Positions 1 through 8,307 of a DNA stretch of 51,022 nucleotides are shown piece by piece; the first letter of the stretch is position 1; each line of letters opens with the position of its first letter. Source of the stretch: Micropruina sp. (GTDB taxonomy: Bacteria > Actinomycetota > Actinomycetes > Propionibacteriales > Propionibacteriaceae). The notes beneath the pieces are model-generated. The model had not been told where the DNA came from. It searched no databases and was given only the letters and a program-made list of their open reading frames with translations. Position numbers and translations under genes: made by a program. The stretch lies in assembly GCA_018055925.1 (NCBI GenBank), contig JAGPGQ010000003.1, positions 1 to 51,022 of the forward strand, read 5' to 3'.

Positions 1-2
1 AG

Positions 3-818
3 GGCGGCGTGGTCGACGACCTGATCTGGTACTGGCTCGCCGACGACGAGATCTTCCTGATCCCGAACGCCGCCAACACCGCCGAGGTGGTCGATCTGCT
101 CGCCGCCGCCGCCCCCGAGGGCATCGTGGTGACCAACGAGCACCACGACCACGCCGTGCTGGCCGTCCAGGGGCCGGCCTCGGACGAGACCCTCGCCGCC
201 CTCGGCCTGCCGGTCGGACACGGCTACATGCGATTCGACCGCGGCACCCTGGACGGGGTCGACCTCACCGTCTGCCGCACCGGCTACACCGGTGAACGCG
301 GCTACGAACTGGTCGTCCCGGCCGCGGCCGCCGGAGAGGTGTGGGACGCCGTGCTCGCCGCCGGCGCCCCGCATGGGATCGCCCCCGCCGGCCTGGGCGC
401 GCGGGACACGCTGCGCACCGAGATGGGCTATCCGCTGCACGGCCAGGACCTGCGACCCGACCTCTCCGCGGCCCAGTGCGGCGTCGGCTGGGCGATCGGC
501 TGGCAGAAGGAGTCCTTCTGGGGGGACGCGGCGCTGCGCGCCGAGAAGGCGGCCGGCCCGGCCCGCCGGCTCATCGGCCTGGGCTCCCTGGGACGCGGGA
601 TCCCGCGGCCGCACATGCAGGTGCGGCACGACGGCGAGGTCGTCGGCGAGGTGACCTCCGGCACGTTCTCCCCGACCCTGGGCAAGGGCATCGCGCTGGC
701 CCTGCTGCCGCCGTCGGTGCAGCCCGGCACCACCGTGGAGGTGTTGGTCCGCGGCCGCAGTGAACCGTTCGACGTGGTCAGGCCGCCCTTCGTCACCCCG
801 GGGGTGCGGGAATCGTGA
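3..818 (+). CDS. gcvT: Aminomethyltransferase, glycine cleavage T protein (5' partial)
   Basis: T protein of the glycine cleavage system. It transfers the aminomethyl carbon from the lipoylated H protein to tetrahydrofolate, giving 5,10-methylene-THF and ammonia in the cytoplasm. The reading frame is open from the window edge, so the N-terminal folate-binding part lies upstream and the first in-window GTG is internal. Visible family signatures are a GGVVDDL segment, an NAAN motif, LGARDTLRTEMGYPLHG (where the family has LGARDTLR.E.G.PLYG) and a C-terminal VTSGTFSPTLGKGIAL barrel segment. The stop overlaps the next start (GTGA), so the two genes are probably co-translated. No other gcv gene is in view. 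Confidence 0.93.
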   Translation, partial: GGVVDDLIWYWLADDEIFLIPNAANTAEVVDLLAAAAPEGIVVTNEHHDHAVLAVQGPASDETLAALGLPVGHGYMRFDRGTLDGVDLTVCRTGYTGERGYELVVPAAAAGEVWDAVLAAGAPHGIAPAGLGARDTLRTEMGYPLHGQDLRPDLSAAQCGVGWAIGWQKESFWGDAALRAEKAAGPARRLIGLGSLGRGIPRPHMQVRHDGEVVGEVTSGTFSPTLGKGIALALLPPSVQPGTTVEVLVRGRSEPFDVVRPPFVTPGVRES

Positions 819-1108
819 ACCGGGGACGCAACTGGCGCGGTTGGACGCATCTCGCCCTCGCCACCGCCGGCGTGGTGGCGGTGCTGTGGGCGGTCGCGCT
901 CAGCGCGAACCCGACGATCTGGTGCCGCGAACAGGTGATGCAGCCCGGCCAGGTCTGCGCCAACGCGCAGGGCACCAAGATCCAGACCTACGAGGAGCGG
1001 GTGAACGCCGCCCAGTCCGCCCGTCCCGTGATCGGTGTGGTCGGTGTGGTCGTGGCCGGATTCGGCCTGCTGCTGTGGCGCGGGGAACGCCGCAAGGTCG
1101 CCGCCTGA
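815..1108 (+). CDS. Small two-helix membrane protein of unknown function
   Basis: A 97-residue protein starting at a GTG that overlaps the gcvT stop codon (GTGA), so it is probably translated by coupling. Two hydrophobic helices are visible, roughly residues 11-31 and 72-90. They flank an exposed stretch with two cysteines (WCREQ...GQVCAN) that could form a disulfide outside the membrane. The C-terminus is basic (RGERRKVAA), which suggests it stays in the cytoplasm. I do not recognise the family and infer no function. Its TGA stop lies inside the first unit of a 22-bp tandem repeat. Confidence 0.75.
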   Translation: MNRGRNWRGWTHLALATAGVVAVLWAVALSANPTIWCREQVMQPGQVCANAQGTKIQTYEERVNAAQSARPVIGVVGVVVAGFGLLLWRGERRKVAA

Positions 1109-1169
1109 GCGGGGCCCTTCGTCATCCTGAGCGGGGTCCTTCGTCATCCTGAGCGGGGCCTTTCGTCAT
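1104..1169. repeat. 22-bp tandem direct repeat, three units
   Basis: Three near-identical 22-bp units beginning CCTGAGCGGGG and ending TTCGTCAT (1104-1125, 1126-1147, 1148-1169), with one substitution each in the later two. The first unit contains the stop codon of the preceding gene. The third runs directly into a hairpin repeat at 1165. Confidence 0.9.
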
Positions 1170-1190
1170 CCCGGCGAACGCCGGGATCTC
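1165..1190. repeat. Hairpin repeat, family H, copy 1
   Basis: GTCATCCCGG...CCGGGATCTC with an 8-bp stem (ATCCCGGC/GCCGGGAT) and a GAAC loop. The same motif recurs ten more times in this window, always in intergenic DNA 3' of genes. It may act as a terminator or mRNA-stabilising hairpin. Confidence 0.85.
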
Positions 1191-1217
1191 CGTCGCGAAA
1201 GCCGGACGAGAGACGCC

Positions 1218-1427
1218 CTACTCGGGGTCCAGGCTCATCGGGCCGTAGACCAGCCGGTCGGCCTCGTACAGCGAGACGCTGCGCACCCCGGCCTCCGCCA
1301 GCGCGGTGTACTCCCCGGTCAGCCAGGCCTCGGCCGCCGCCTGGGTCTCGAACGGGTCGTCGAACCCGAGCGCCCGCACCTCGTCCGGATCGCCGGGCGA
1401 ATCGTCGGTCCGCCAGAACCAGGCCAT
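1218..1427 (-). CDS. Small acidic protein of unknown function
   Basis: A 69-residue acidic protein. The start is the ATG that overlaps the stop of the upstream DUF3043 gene (TGATG), which favours this start over a longer frame running back through the DUF3043 coding sequence. It begins MAWFWRTDDSPG and contains a helix-like DPFETQAAAEAWL segment resembling the short acidic proteins often found beside DUF3043 genes. That comparison is from memory. No signal peptide, membrane segment or cysteine is seen. Translational coupling to the DUF3043 gene is the only functional hint. Confidence 0.7.
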   Translation of the reverse strand: MAWFWRTDDSPGDPDEVRALGFDDPFETQAAAEAWLTGEYTALAEAGVRSVSLYEADRLVYGPMSLDPE

Positions 1428-1999
1428 CAGATCTTTTCGCCGCGCTTCACCACGGGCCGCGGAATCCGTAGCCGGCGCAGGGTCATCGCCCGGTTGAACC
1501 CGTAGTAGAGCAGCCCCTTGAGCGGCTCGGACGGGATCCGCTGGGCGGCCAGCCGCTTGAAGCTGCGCCACATGATGACGATGTCGAGCACGACCAGGCC
1601 CATGAACGCCCAGGTGACGTAGGCGGAGGGCTCGACCAGGTTCGGCGCGATCGGGCTGACCACCAGCACCACCACCAGCAGCGCCATCAGGATCGGCATC
1701 GAGTACTCGGCGAAGTTGAACCGGGAGTCCACGTGGTTGCGGATCAGCACCTTGCCGGGGGTCGAGTCCATGGCGACCATCTGTTTGCGGCGCTCGACCC
1801 CGGCCACCTGCCGGGCCTTCTTGCGGGCCTCCTTGGGCGACAGCTGCGGATTGACCCGCTGCCGGCGAGCGGCCTCGGCCTCGCGCCGCTTGGGGGTCGG
1901 GGCAGCCTTGCCCGCGGGCTTGCTCTGCGCCTCGGCGCCGGTGCCGGCCGGCTCCGCCTGGGCGGCTTCCTTGTCCTTGTAGGGCGAGAACAGTCCCAC
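1427..1999 (-). CDS. DUF3043 family membrane protein
   Basis: A 190-residue actinobacterial membrane protein of unknown role. The N-terminal third is charged and disordered, with a TPKRREAEAARRQR segment typical of DUF3043. Two transmembrane helices follow, at about residues 103-127 and 131-150, with a short basic C-terminus. I start it at GTG 1999 (VGLFSPYKDK) because DUF3043 proteins usually begin MGLF-like and because AGAGGG lies 6 nt upstream. An upstream ATG at 2038 has no visible ribosome binding site. It is divergent from pspA. From memory, the same family neighbours the glycerate-kinase-like and HesB genes in mycobacteria. Confidence 0.88.
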   Translation of the reverse strand: MGLFSPYKDKEAAQAEPAGTGAEAQSKPAGKAAPTPKRREAEAARRQRVNPQLSPKEARKKARQVAGVERRKQMVAMDSTPGKVLIRNHVDSRFNFAEYSMPILMALLVVVLVVSPIAPNLVEPSAYVTWAFMGLVVLDIVIMWRSFKRLAAQRIPSEPLKGLLYYGFNRAMTLRRLRIPRPVVKRGEKI

Positions 2000-2090
2000 G
2001 TCGAACCCTCTGCGTCGGTGGATGGTGTCGGTTGCCATGCTATCGCGGGGTCGCCGCGCGGTGTGCACCCGGCCGTGGTGGCGCTCCGGA

Positions 2091-2096
2091 TAGGCT
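2091..2096 (+). promoter_or_regulatory. Predicted -10 element of pspA
   Basis: TAGGCT fits the actinobacterial -10 consensus TANNNT. It would start a leader of about 33 nt carrying GGAAGG (2120-2125), 10 nt before the pspA ATG. Confidence 0.5.
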
Positions 2097-2135
2097 GGTG
2101 GGGACATTGCGCACTCGACGGAAGGCGACACCGGC

Positions 2136-2966
2136 ATGGCTGGGCTGTTCCAACGGATGAAGGCCATCTTCTCCGCCAAGGCCGACAAGGCACTCGACAA
2201 GCTCGAGGACCCGCGCGAGACCCTGGACTACTCCTACCAACGCCAGCTCGAACTGCTGCAGCAGGTCCGCCGCGGCGTCGCCGAGGTGGCCACCAGCCGC
2301 AAGCGGGTCGAGCTTCAGGCCGGGCAGTTGAATGCCCAGATCGACAAGCTGACCGTCGCGGCCAAGCGAGCGCTCGAGGCCGGCCGCGAGGACCTGGCCC
2401 GCGAGGCGCTCACCCGCAAGTCGGGGGTCCAGCAGCAGTTGGCCGAGCTGCAGACCCAGCACGCCGCGCTGCAGGCCGAGGAGGAGCGCCTGGTGCGCGC
2501 CAGCCAGCAGCTGCAGGCGAGGGTGGACGCGTTCCGCACCCGCAAGGAGACGATCAAGGCCACCTACACCGCCGCCGAGGCGCAGACCAAGATCAGCGAG
2601 GCGTTCAGCGGGCTGGGCAACGAACTCGGCGACGTCGGCCGGGCCGTGCAGCGGGCCGAGGACAAGACCGCCCAGATGCAGGCCCGGGCCGCCGCGGTCG
2701 ACGAACTGCTGGCCAGCGGCGCCCTGGACGATCCCACCGGCCTGGCCCAGGACGACATCACCCGCGAACTGGACGCGCTGGCGTCCACCTCGCAGGTGGA
2801 GGGCGAACTGGCGGCGCTGAAGGCGTCCATGGGGGGCGAACCGGCCGCCGAGCTGGGCGGCCCGGCCAACCAGGGCCAGAGTGCCCTGCCGCCCGGGACG
2901 TTCGAGCAGCCCCCGGCGCCGAAGGCGGCCGACGGCGCCGCCAACCCCGACGAGAACCTGCGGTGA
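2136..2966 (+). CDS. pspA: PspA/IM30 (ESCRT-III-like) membrane stress protein
   Basis: Cytoplasmic peripheral membrane protein of the phage-shock/IM30 family, which assembles on damaged membranes. Of 276 residues, about 1-225 are almost entirely long amphipathic coiled coil. The N-terminus MAGLFQRMKAIFSAKADKAL is the family's amphipathic membrane-binding helix. It is followed by LEDPRETLDYSYQRQLELL, the usual helix-2 signature. The C-terminal 50 residues are Pro/Ala/Gly-rich and low in complexity, an extension beyond the core fold. GGAAGG lies upstream. It is followed at 12 bp by a glycerate-kinase-like gene. No pspF- or clgR-like partner is seen. Confidence 0.93.
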   Translation: MAGLFQRMKAIFSAKADKALDKLEDPRETLDYSYQRQLELLQQVRRGVAEVATSRKRVELQAGQLNAQIDKLTVAAKRALEAGREDLAREALTRKSGVQQQLAELQTQHAALQAEEERLVRASQQLQARVDAFRTRKETIKATYTAAEAQTKISEAFSGLGNELGDVGRAVQRAEDKTAQMQARAAAVDELLASGALDDPTGLAQDDITRELDALASTSQVEGELAALKASMGGEPAAELGGPANQGQSALPPGTFEQPPAPKAADGAANPDENLR

Positions 2967-2978
2967 CCGCCGGCGCCC

Positions 2979-4016
2979 ATGGCTGAACGCCGGCCGCGGG
3001 TGCTGCTGGCGGGCGCCCCGGTCGGCGAGCTGACCGCCCACGAGGTGGGGACGGCGCTCGCGCGCGGCTTCGCCGACACCGCCCAGGTGGCGGTGCTCGG
3101 GCTGGCCGAGCGGGGCCTCGGCCTGGCCGCGGTGCTGGCCGGATCGGACGCCGGAGTCGAGACCCTGACGTCGGGCTGGGTGGCCCGCGCGGACGACCTG
3201 GCCGCCTGCGGCAGCCTCGGCACGGCGCCGGCCCCCGACGTGTTGGACGCCGGCAGTGGCGCGCTGGGACGGCTGGCCGCCTACGTCCTGCAACGCCCGG
3301 CGGCCACCGTGGCGATCGACCTGACCGGCACCGACTGCCACGACGCCGGCGCCGGCCTGCTGGCGGCGCTGGGGGCGCGCGCCGACGTCCCGCTGGATTC
3401 CGGCCCGGTGCCGCTGGCCGGCCTCGGGGCGATCGAGTTGGGCCTGGCCCGCGACCTCCTGACCGGGTGCGACCTGGTCGGCCTGGTGCCGGCCGGCGAG
3501 CGGGACGACCTGCTGCTCGGGCTGCGTGGCATCACGTCCCGCCGGGGCCGCGCGCTCGGCGTGCCGGCCGAACGGATGCTGGCCGTCGACGCCGCCCTGG
3601 AACGGTTCGCGCACGCGATCGACCCCGGACTGGCGGCCGCACCGGGCGCCGGCGCCGCCGGCGGCCTCGGGTTCGCCGTGCTGGCGCTCGGCGGCCGGCT
3701 CGCCACCGGCCCCGGGTTCACCGCCGAGCGCACCGGCCTCGACCGCACCGTCGGCGCCGCCGACCTGGTGGTGACGGCCTGCGACTCCTTCGACTTCGGC
3801 AGCCGGGGCGGGGGCGTGGTGGCCGACCTCGCCCGCCGGTGCGAGGCGGCCGAGACCCCCCTGATCGTGGTCTCGCCCGTCCTCGGCATGTCCGGCCGGG
3901 AGATGCGCGTGATGGGCGTGGAGTCCGCGCATCCGCTGGAGCCGGACGCCGACCTGGGTCGATCGCTCACCGCGACGGCCAGGCGGCTCGCCTCCGGTTG
4001 GGCCGGCCGCTGGTGA
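2979..4016 (+). CDS. Glycerate kinase family protein, divergent
   Basis: A 345-residue protein of the type 1 (GarK/GlxK) glycerate kinase fold. The clearest signature is the glycine-rich segment GAGAAGGLGFAVLALGG at about 217-233, near-identical to the family's PGAGAAGGLG loop. The region where true kinases carry a GEGRLD.Q catalytic motif reads CDSFDFGSRGGGVVADLA here, so an acid and a glycine patch remain but the motif is altered. The protein is Ala/Gly-rich. In M. tuberculosis the gene beside the HesB gene (Rv2205c, from memory) is also a glycerate-kinase-like protein. Real substrate unknown; it may not phosphorylate glycerate. Confidence 0.78.
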   Translation: MAERRPRVLLAGAPVGELTAHEVGTALARGFADTAQVAVLGLAERGLGLAAVLAGSDAGVETLTSGWVARADDLAACGSLGTAPAPDVLDAGSGALGRLAAYVLQRPAATVAIDLTGTDCHDAGAGLLAALGARADVPLDSGPVPLAGLGAIELGLARDLLTGCDLVGLVPAGERDDLLLGLRGITSRRGRALGVPAERMLAVDAALERFAHAIDPGLAAAPGAGAAGGLGFAVLALGGRLATGPGFTAERTGLDRTVGAADLVVTACDSFDFGSRGGGVVADLARRCEAAETPLIVVSPVLGMSGREMRVMGVESAHPLEPDADLGRSLTATARRLASGWAGRW

Positions 4017-4116
4017 ACGCCGGCGACGCACTACACTGAGCGGGAATAGGTCGTCACGACGAACGCGTTGCTGATGGCGGAACACCGGAAGTGCAGCCCA
4101 CGAAAGCAGAGTTGAT

Positions 4117-4467
4117 ATGTCCCTCGACCAGCACATCGACGCCGACGGCATCATCCTCACCGAGGCCGCCGCGACCAAGGTCAAGGACCTGGTCGCCCAG
4201 CAGCCCGAAGAGAGCCTGTACCTGCGCATCTCGGTGGCCCCCGGCGGCTGCTCCGGGCTGCGCTACCAGCTGTCGCTCGACGAGCGCGAACTCGACGGCG
4301 ACGTCACCAAGCAGTGGTTCGGCGTCGATGTGGTGACCGACCGGATGTCCGCGCCGTACCTGTCCGGAGCCACCATCGATTTCGTCGACAGCATCGAGGC
4401 CCAGGGCTTCACCATCGACAATCCGAACGCGCAGGGCTCGTGCGCCTGCGGCGACAGCTTCCACTGA
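4117..4467 (+). CDS. erpA: Iron-sulfur cluster insertion protein ErpA (HesB/IscA family)
   Basis: A-type carrier that holds and delivers Fe-S clusters to apoproteins in the cytoplasm. At 116 residues it has the usual length. The three conserved cysteines are present: one in GGCSGLRY (about residue 46) and two in the C-terminal CAC motif (about 108-110). The family pattern VAPGGCSGLRYQL and the FVDS...GFTIDNPNA region are intact. It sits alone between a glycerate-kinase-like gene and the ctaC operon, with a strong terminator after it. A possible -10 (TACACT, 4031-4036) would give an 80-nt leader. No good Shine-Dalgarno is visible. It may serve Rieske or respiratory Fe-S maturation nearby. Confidence 0.94.
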   Translation: MSLDQHIDADGIILTEAAATKVKDLVAQQPEESLYLRISVAPGGCSGLRYQLSLDERELDGDVTKQWFGVDVVTDRMSAPYLSGATIDFVDSIEAQGFTIDNPNAQGSCACGDSFH

Positions 4468-4515
4468 TCGCCTATCACGCTCGACTACGGGTAACAACCC
4501 GTACGACGCCGCACA

Positions 4516-4553
4516 ATCGGGACGCCTCAGGGGAGGCGTCCCGATGACGTTTT
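4516..4553 (+). terminator. Intrinsic terminator after erpA
   Basis: Perfect 12-bp stem (ATCGGGACGCCT at 4516-4527 with AGGCGTCCCGAT at 4534-4545) and a 6-nt loop, followed by TTTT at 4550-4553. It separates erpA from the cytochrome oxidase operon. Confidence 0.88.
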
Positions 4554-4647
4554 GGGTTAGGGTGGGCCCCCTAGGTATCTGACGGGTCGGGGTCTCGCCG
4601 GTGGCTCAATGGCTGGCGTGCTCCTGGCGTGGGAAGGCGGAACGTCC

Positions 4648-5505
4648 GTGGTGAAGAACCGCACACCTCTCAAGCGAGGGTTGCTGCTCGGCGGCGCTGG
4701 CCTGGGTGCCCTGGCGTTGGCCGGCTGCACGCAGGGAACGATCGACCAGTGGGGCCGTTGGGGCATGCCGGTGGCGGCCAGCGAGCAGGCGCCGTGGATC
4801 GGCAACCTGTGGAACGGTGCGTGGATCGCCTCGATGGTGATCGGCGTCTTCGTCTGGGGCCTGATGTTCTGGGTGATGTTCCGCTACCGCCGCAAGAAGG
4901 GCGACCCGGTACCGCGCCAGTCGCGCTACAACCTGCCGCTGGAGATCCTGTACACCCTGGTGCCGTTCCTGATCATCGGCGTGCTGTTCTTCTTCACCGT
5001 GCAGAGCCAGGACAACGTGCTCGCCAAAGAGAACGAGCGCCCGGTGCACACCATCGAGGTGATCGGCCAGAAGTGGTCGTGGTCGTTCAACTACATGGAG
5101 CAGCAGAACCCGGCCGTCAACCAGGTGGTGCACGATCGCGGCACCGTCGAGCGGATCCCCGACCTGTACCTGCCGGTCAACGAGCCGGTGCGGTTCAACC
5201 TGACCTCGGTCGACGTGATCCACTCGTTCTGGGTGCCCGAGTTCTACTTCAAGCTCGACGTGATCCCGGGGCATCCGAACTCGTTCGACGTCACCCCGAA
5301 CCGGACGGGCACGTTCCTCGGCAAGTGCGCCGAGCTGTGCGGCACCTACCACTCGGCGATGCTGTTCAACGTGCACGTGGTCAGCGTCGAGGAGTACAAC
5401 GCGCATCTGAAGGAGCTCGCCGCCAAGGGGCAGACCGGCGCACTGAAGGGGCCGGCCTGGCCGAGCACCGTCCCGGTGGCCCCGACCGATAAGGAGCATG
5501 AGTGA
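4648..5505 (+). CDS. ctaC: Cytochrome c oxidase subunit II (CtaC), lipoprotein
   Basis: CuA-bearing subunit of the aa3-type cytochrome c oxidase. It takes electrons from the QcrC cytochrome c on the outer face of the membrane. I start it at GTG 4648 ([11 protein letters not shown]), with GGAAGG 10 nt upstream. From there a lipoprotein signal ends in LALAGC with Cys27. Two transmembrane helices follow at about 58-78 and 100-117. The CuA ligands are present: His192 in [11 protein letters not shown], then Cys227, Cys231, His235 and Met238 in [14 protein letters not shown]. The 285 residues are normal for actinobacteria. It overlaps ctaD by one base (TGATG). Confidence 0.96.
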   Translation: MVKNRTPLKRGLLLGGAGLGALALAGCTQGTIDQWGRWGMPVAASEQAPWIGNLWNGAWIASMVIGVFVWGLMFWVMFRYRRKKGDPVPRQSRYNLPLEILYTLVPFLIIGVLFFFTVQSQDNVLAKENERPVHTIEVIGQKWSWSFNYMEQQNPAVNQVVHDRGTVERIPDLYLPVNEPVRFNLTSVDVIHSFWVPEFYFKLDVIPGHPNSFDVTPNRTGTFLGKCAELCGTYHSAMLFNVHVVSVEEYNAHLKELAAKGQTGALKGPAWPSTVPVAPTDKEHE

Positions 5506-7244
5506 TGAGCGTTGCACGTGTGGCTCTGGGCGCGGCCGAGCGCCGCGAGGTGCGTCGTAAGAGCTGGGGCTCTCATGCGATGACCCTGTTGACGTCGACC
5601 GACCACAAGGTCATCGCCAACATGTACTTCGTCACCGCGTTCGCCTTCTTCGGGTTCGGCGGCCTGCTGGCGCTGGCGATCCGGGCCGAACTGGCCTGGC
5701 CGGGCCTGCAGTACCTGCACTACGAGACCTTCAACCAGTTCTTCACCATGCACGGCACGATCATGCTGCTGATGTTCGCGACACCGATGTTCGCGGCCTT
5801 CGCCAACGCGATCATGCCGCTGCAGATCGGTGCCCCCGACGTGGCCTTCCCGCGGATGAACATGCTCAGCTACTGGCTGTACCTGATCGGTTCGGTCACG
5901 GCCTGCAGCGGCTTCCTGTCGCCCGAGGGCGCGGCCGCGTTCGGCTGGTTCGCCTACGCCCCGCTGTCGGACGCGATCAACTCGCCCGGCGTCGGTGGCG
6001 ACCTGTGGACGATGGGCCTGTACGTGATGGGCCTGTCGACCATCCTGGGTGCGGTTAACTTCGTCACCACGATCGTCTGCATGCGGGCCCCGGGCCTGAC
6101 CATGTTCCGGATGCCGATCTTCACCTGGAACATCTTCGTCACCTCGCTCATGGTGCTGCTGGTGTTCCCGGTGCTCGCCGCGGGCCTACTGGTGCTCGAA
6201 GCCGACCGCCGGCTGGGCACCCACATCCTCGACCCGGGCGTCGGCGGACCGGTGCTGTGGCAGCACCTGTTCTGGTTCTTCGGCCACCCCGAGGTCTACA
6301 TCATCGCGTTGCCGTTCTTCGGCATCATCACCGAGATCCTGCCGGTGTTCAGCCGCAAGCCGATCTTCGGCTACGTCGGCCTGGTCGCCGCCACCCTGGC
6401 CATCGGTGGCCTGAGCGTCGCGGTGTGGGCGCACCACATGTTCGTCACCGGCGCGGTCAACCTGCCGTTCTTCTCGTTCATGACGTTCATGATCGCGGTA
6501 CCCACCGGGGTGAAGTTCTTCAACTGGATCGGCACGATGTGGGGCGGATCGATCAGTTTCCAAACCCCGATGGTGTGGGCGATGGGCTTCCTCACCACCT
6601 TCCTGTTCGGTGGCCTGACCGGCGTCATCCTGGCCAGCCCGCCGCTCGACTTCCACGTCTCCGACACCTACTTCGTGGTGGCCCACTTCCACTACGTGCT
6701 GTTCGGCACCGTGGTGTTCGCGATGTTCGGCGGGTTCTACTACTGGTGGCCGAAGTTCACCGGCCGGATGCTCGACGAGCTGTGGGGCAAGGTGCACTTC
6801 TGGATGCTGTTCGTCGGCTTCCACATGACCTTCCTGGTGCAGCACTGGCTGGGCATCGAGGGCATGCAGCGCCGGATCGCCGACTACCTGCCGCAGGAGG
6901 GGTTCCAGTTCCTCAACCAGATCTCCACCGTCGGCGCCTTCCTGCTCGGCCTGTCCATGCTGCCGTTCTTCTGGAACATCTGGATCACCCGCAACACGCC
7001 CAAGGTGACCTCGGACGATCCCTGGGGCTGGGGCCGTTCGCTCGAATGGGCCACGTCGTGCCCGCCGCCGCGGCACAACTTCAGCAAGCTGCCGCGGATC
7101 CGCACGGAGGCGCCCGCCTTCGATCTGCACCATCCCGAGGTGCACAGTGTCGACCGGACCGAGGAACTGGACGTGCTGCTGACCGGCAGCACCAGCCGTG
7201 GGGCCGCGGAGGCGTCCTCGATCGAGAATCCCAAGGGGGAATGA
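5505..7244 (+). CDS. ctaD: Cytochrome c oxidase subunit I (CtaD)
   Basis: Catalytic haem a/a3-CuB subunit, a 12-helix integral membrane protein that reduces O2 to water and pumps protons. The ATG overlapping the ctaC stop is chosen because AAGGAG (5491-5496) lies 8 nt upstream. The GTG three bases earlier is less well placed. Visible ligands and channels include the haem a His in MHGTIMLL, the CuB His-Tyr pair in [11 protein letters not shown], the HHMF pair and the HFHYVL helix-X histidines. At 579 residues it is typical, with an actinobacterial C-terminal extension ending ENPKGE. In M. tuberculosis ctaD is unlinked to ctaC (from memory); here they are adjacent. Confidence 0.97.
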   Translation: MSVARVALGAAERREVRRKSWGSHAMTLLTSTDHKVIANMYFVTAFAFFGFGGLLALAIRAELAWPGLQYLHYETFNQFFTMHGTIMLLMFATPMFAAFANAIMPLQIGAPDVAFPRMNMLSYWLYLIGSVTACSGFLSPEGAAAFGWFAYAPLSDAINSPGVGGDLWTMGLYVMGLSTILGAVNFVTTIVCMRAPGLTMFRMPIFTWNIFVTSLMVLLVFPVLAAGLLVLEADRRLGTHILDPGVGGPVLWQHLFWFFGHPEVYIIALPFFGIITEILPVFSRKPIFGYVGLVAATLAIGGLSVAVWAHHMFVTGAVNLPFFSFMTFMIAVPTGVKFFNWIGTMWGGSISFQTPMVWAMGFLTTFLFGGLTGVILASPPLDFHVSDTYFVVAHFHYVLFGTVVFAMFGGFYYWWPKFTGRMLDELWGKVHFWMLFVGFHMTFLVQHWLGIEGMQRRIADYLPQEGFQFLNQISTVGAFLLGLSMLPFFWNIWITRNTPKVTSDDPWGWGRSLEWATSCPPPRHNFSKLPRIRTEAPAFDLHHPEVHSVDRTEELDVLLTGSTSRGAAEASSIENPKGE

Positions 7245-7248
7245 CGCC

Positions 7249-7644
7249 ATGAAGGTGGAAGGCTGGATGTTCGCGGCGATTGCGATCTTCGTCGCGATCG
7301 TGGCACCGATCTACTGGTTCATGTCGCACGAGATCATCGGCACCGTCGCGCTGATCATGACCGTGCTCCTGTTCGCCATGGTGGCGGCCTACATGTTCAA
7401 CTTCGCCCGCCGGAGTGACGCGCGGCTCGAGGACCGCAAGGACGCCGAGATCGTCGAGGGTGCCGGAGCGCTGGGCTTCTTCCCGCCGAAGAGCATCTGG
7501 CCGTTCTGGGTGGCGCTGACCATCCAGTTGCTGTTCCTCGGTCCCGTGTTCGGCTGGTGGCTCAGCATTCTCGCGGTGGTCATGGGGATCTGGGCGCTGA
7601 GCGGCTGGGTCTTCGAGTACTACAAGGGCGACTACCAGCACTGA
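7249..7644 (+). CDS. ctaF: Cytochrome c oxidase subunit IV (CtaF, actinobacterial)
   Basis: Small actinobacteria-specific subunit of the aa3 oxidase, 131 residues. It starts at ATG 7249 with AAGGGGGA just upstream, 4 bp after ctaD stops. The family start MKVEGWMF and the end GWVFEYYKGDYQH are conserved features. Four transmembrane helices are visible: two near the N-terminus (about 7-27 and 31-50) and two after residue 83. The linker between the pairs holds the charged FARRSDARLEDRKDAEIVEGAGALGF region. The TGA stop is immediately joined to a palindromic repeat element. Confidence 0.95.
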   Translation: MKVEGWMFAAIAIFVAIVAPIYWFMSHEIIGTVALIMTVLLFAMVAAYMFNFARRSDARLEDRKDAEIVEGAGALGFFPPKSIWPFWVALTIQLLFLGPVFGWWLSILAVVMGIWALSGWVFEYYKGDYQH

Positions 7645-7804
7645 GCCTCGATCCACCGATCTGCGCCTACTGCGCGGCCCCAGCTGGGCACCCTGGCTGC
7701 GCCGGGCACGCTCGTCGTACGACCCGGTACGCCTTCGCGTGCCCGGCTTCCCAGTGCACCCATCTGGTGCCGCTCGCTACGGCGCCCATCGGTGGATCGA
7801 GGCT
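7644..7804. repeat. Stop-codon-fused palindromic element, copy 1 (161 bp)
   Basis: Non-coding element bounded by perfect 17-bp terminal inverted repeats: AGCCTCGATCCACCGAT at 7644-7660 and its reverse complement at 7788-7804. A second full-length copy lies at 11350-11511 and an internally deleted copy at 44021-44072. The element begins at the last base of the ctaF stop (TGA|GCCTCGATCC). No transposase is encoded and no target-site duplication is evident by eye. The frames CAYCAAPAGHPG and LDPPMGAVASG seen across it are translations of the repeat, not supported genes. Confidence 0.88.
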
Positions 7805-7835
7805 GAGTCCTGACCGCCGGGCAGCCCCGGCGGAG

Positions 7836-7875
7836 CAGCGCCCGCCGGCATCGGATCGATGCCGGCGGGGCGCTG
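7836..7875. terminator. Bidirectional hairpin between ctaF and the csbD-like gene
   Basis: CAGCGCCCGCCGGCATCG (7836-7853) pairs with CGATGCCGGCGGGGCGCTG (7857-7875) with one bulged base and a 3-nt loop. It lies between convergent genes, so it can terminate both. It lacks a long T run. Confidence 0.75.
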
Positions 7876-7887
7876 TTCGTTGCGGGC

Positions 7888-8058
7888 CTACTTCAGGGCG
7901 TCCTTGGCCCTCTCCGCGGCCTTCTTGGCCTCGGCTGCGACCTGATCGGCCTTGCCCTCGGCCTGCAGTTTCGGGTCGTCGGTCACCTTGCCGGCGGCCT
8001 CCTTGACCTTGCCCTTCGCCTCCTGGGCGGCATTCTTCAGCTTGTCGTCCATTCCCAT
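7888..8058 (-). CDS. CsbD-like small stress protein
   Basis: A 56-residue, strongly charged, Ala/Lys-rich helical protein of the CsbD family, which is commonly under general stress sigma-factor control. The pattern MDDKLKNAAQEAKGKVKEAAGKVT followed by LQAEGKADQ is characteristic (read here in two parts). It starts at ATG 8058 (MGMDDKL), with AAGGGAG 9 nt upstream. The ATG at 8052 is too far from that site, and a longer frame upstream has no support. It lies in a stretch that also encodes a DUF6328 protein, an ANTAR regulator and a SigB/SigF-type sigma factor, suggesting shared stress control. Confidence 0.9.
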   Translation of the reverse strand: MGMDDKLKNAAQEAKGKVKEAAGKVTDDPKLQAEGKADQVAAEAKKAAERAKDALK

Positions 8059-8165
8059 GCCGGGACACTCCCTTCGTTGTTGACGATTACGTATCCCGTA
8101 CCCGGGGTTCCCGCCGGCCAAACCCCCAGGTGTGAGCCGAGGCTCGCCGGGGTACAGCAACGGGT

Positions 8166-8306
8166 ATGACCAAGCTCAGCGACACCGGGCCGGGCCGTCG
8201 CCACCGGCCGGTCGAGGCGGCGGCCCGCGTCCTCCCGGCATCCGGCGAAGCCGGCCACCTCGGCGGCACGGTCCTCGGCGTCACCGAGGGCGAGGCGGTC
8301 CGCTAG
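8166..8306 (+). CDS. Possible 46-residue protein, unknown
   Basis: A short frame, MTKLSDTGPGRRHRP..., ending two bases before the DUF6328 start. It sits in the expected leader of that gene, and tight spacing would allow coupled translation. Codon use is consistent with coding, with G/C in most third positions, but composition is Ala/Gly/Arg-rich as any frame here would be. Only a weak start context is visible. I do not recognise it and it may be spurious. Confidence 0.3.
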   Translation: MTKLSDTGPGRRHRPVEAAARVLPASGEAGHLGGTVLGVTEGEAVR

Positions 8307-8307
8307 C

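Noticed and set aside
2040..4229. 729-codon minus-strand ORF
   Set aside because: Antisense to pspA and the glycerate-kinase-like gene. It is Arg/Gly/Gln-rich, with the typical shadow pattern of high-GC DNA.
7557..8068. Overlapping ORFs across the palindromic element (LDPPICAYC... and LDPPMGAVASG...)
   Set aside because: They are translations of a repeated non-coding element. The same peptides appear at 11367-11751 in several frames, with no start signal or conserved domain.
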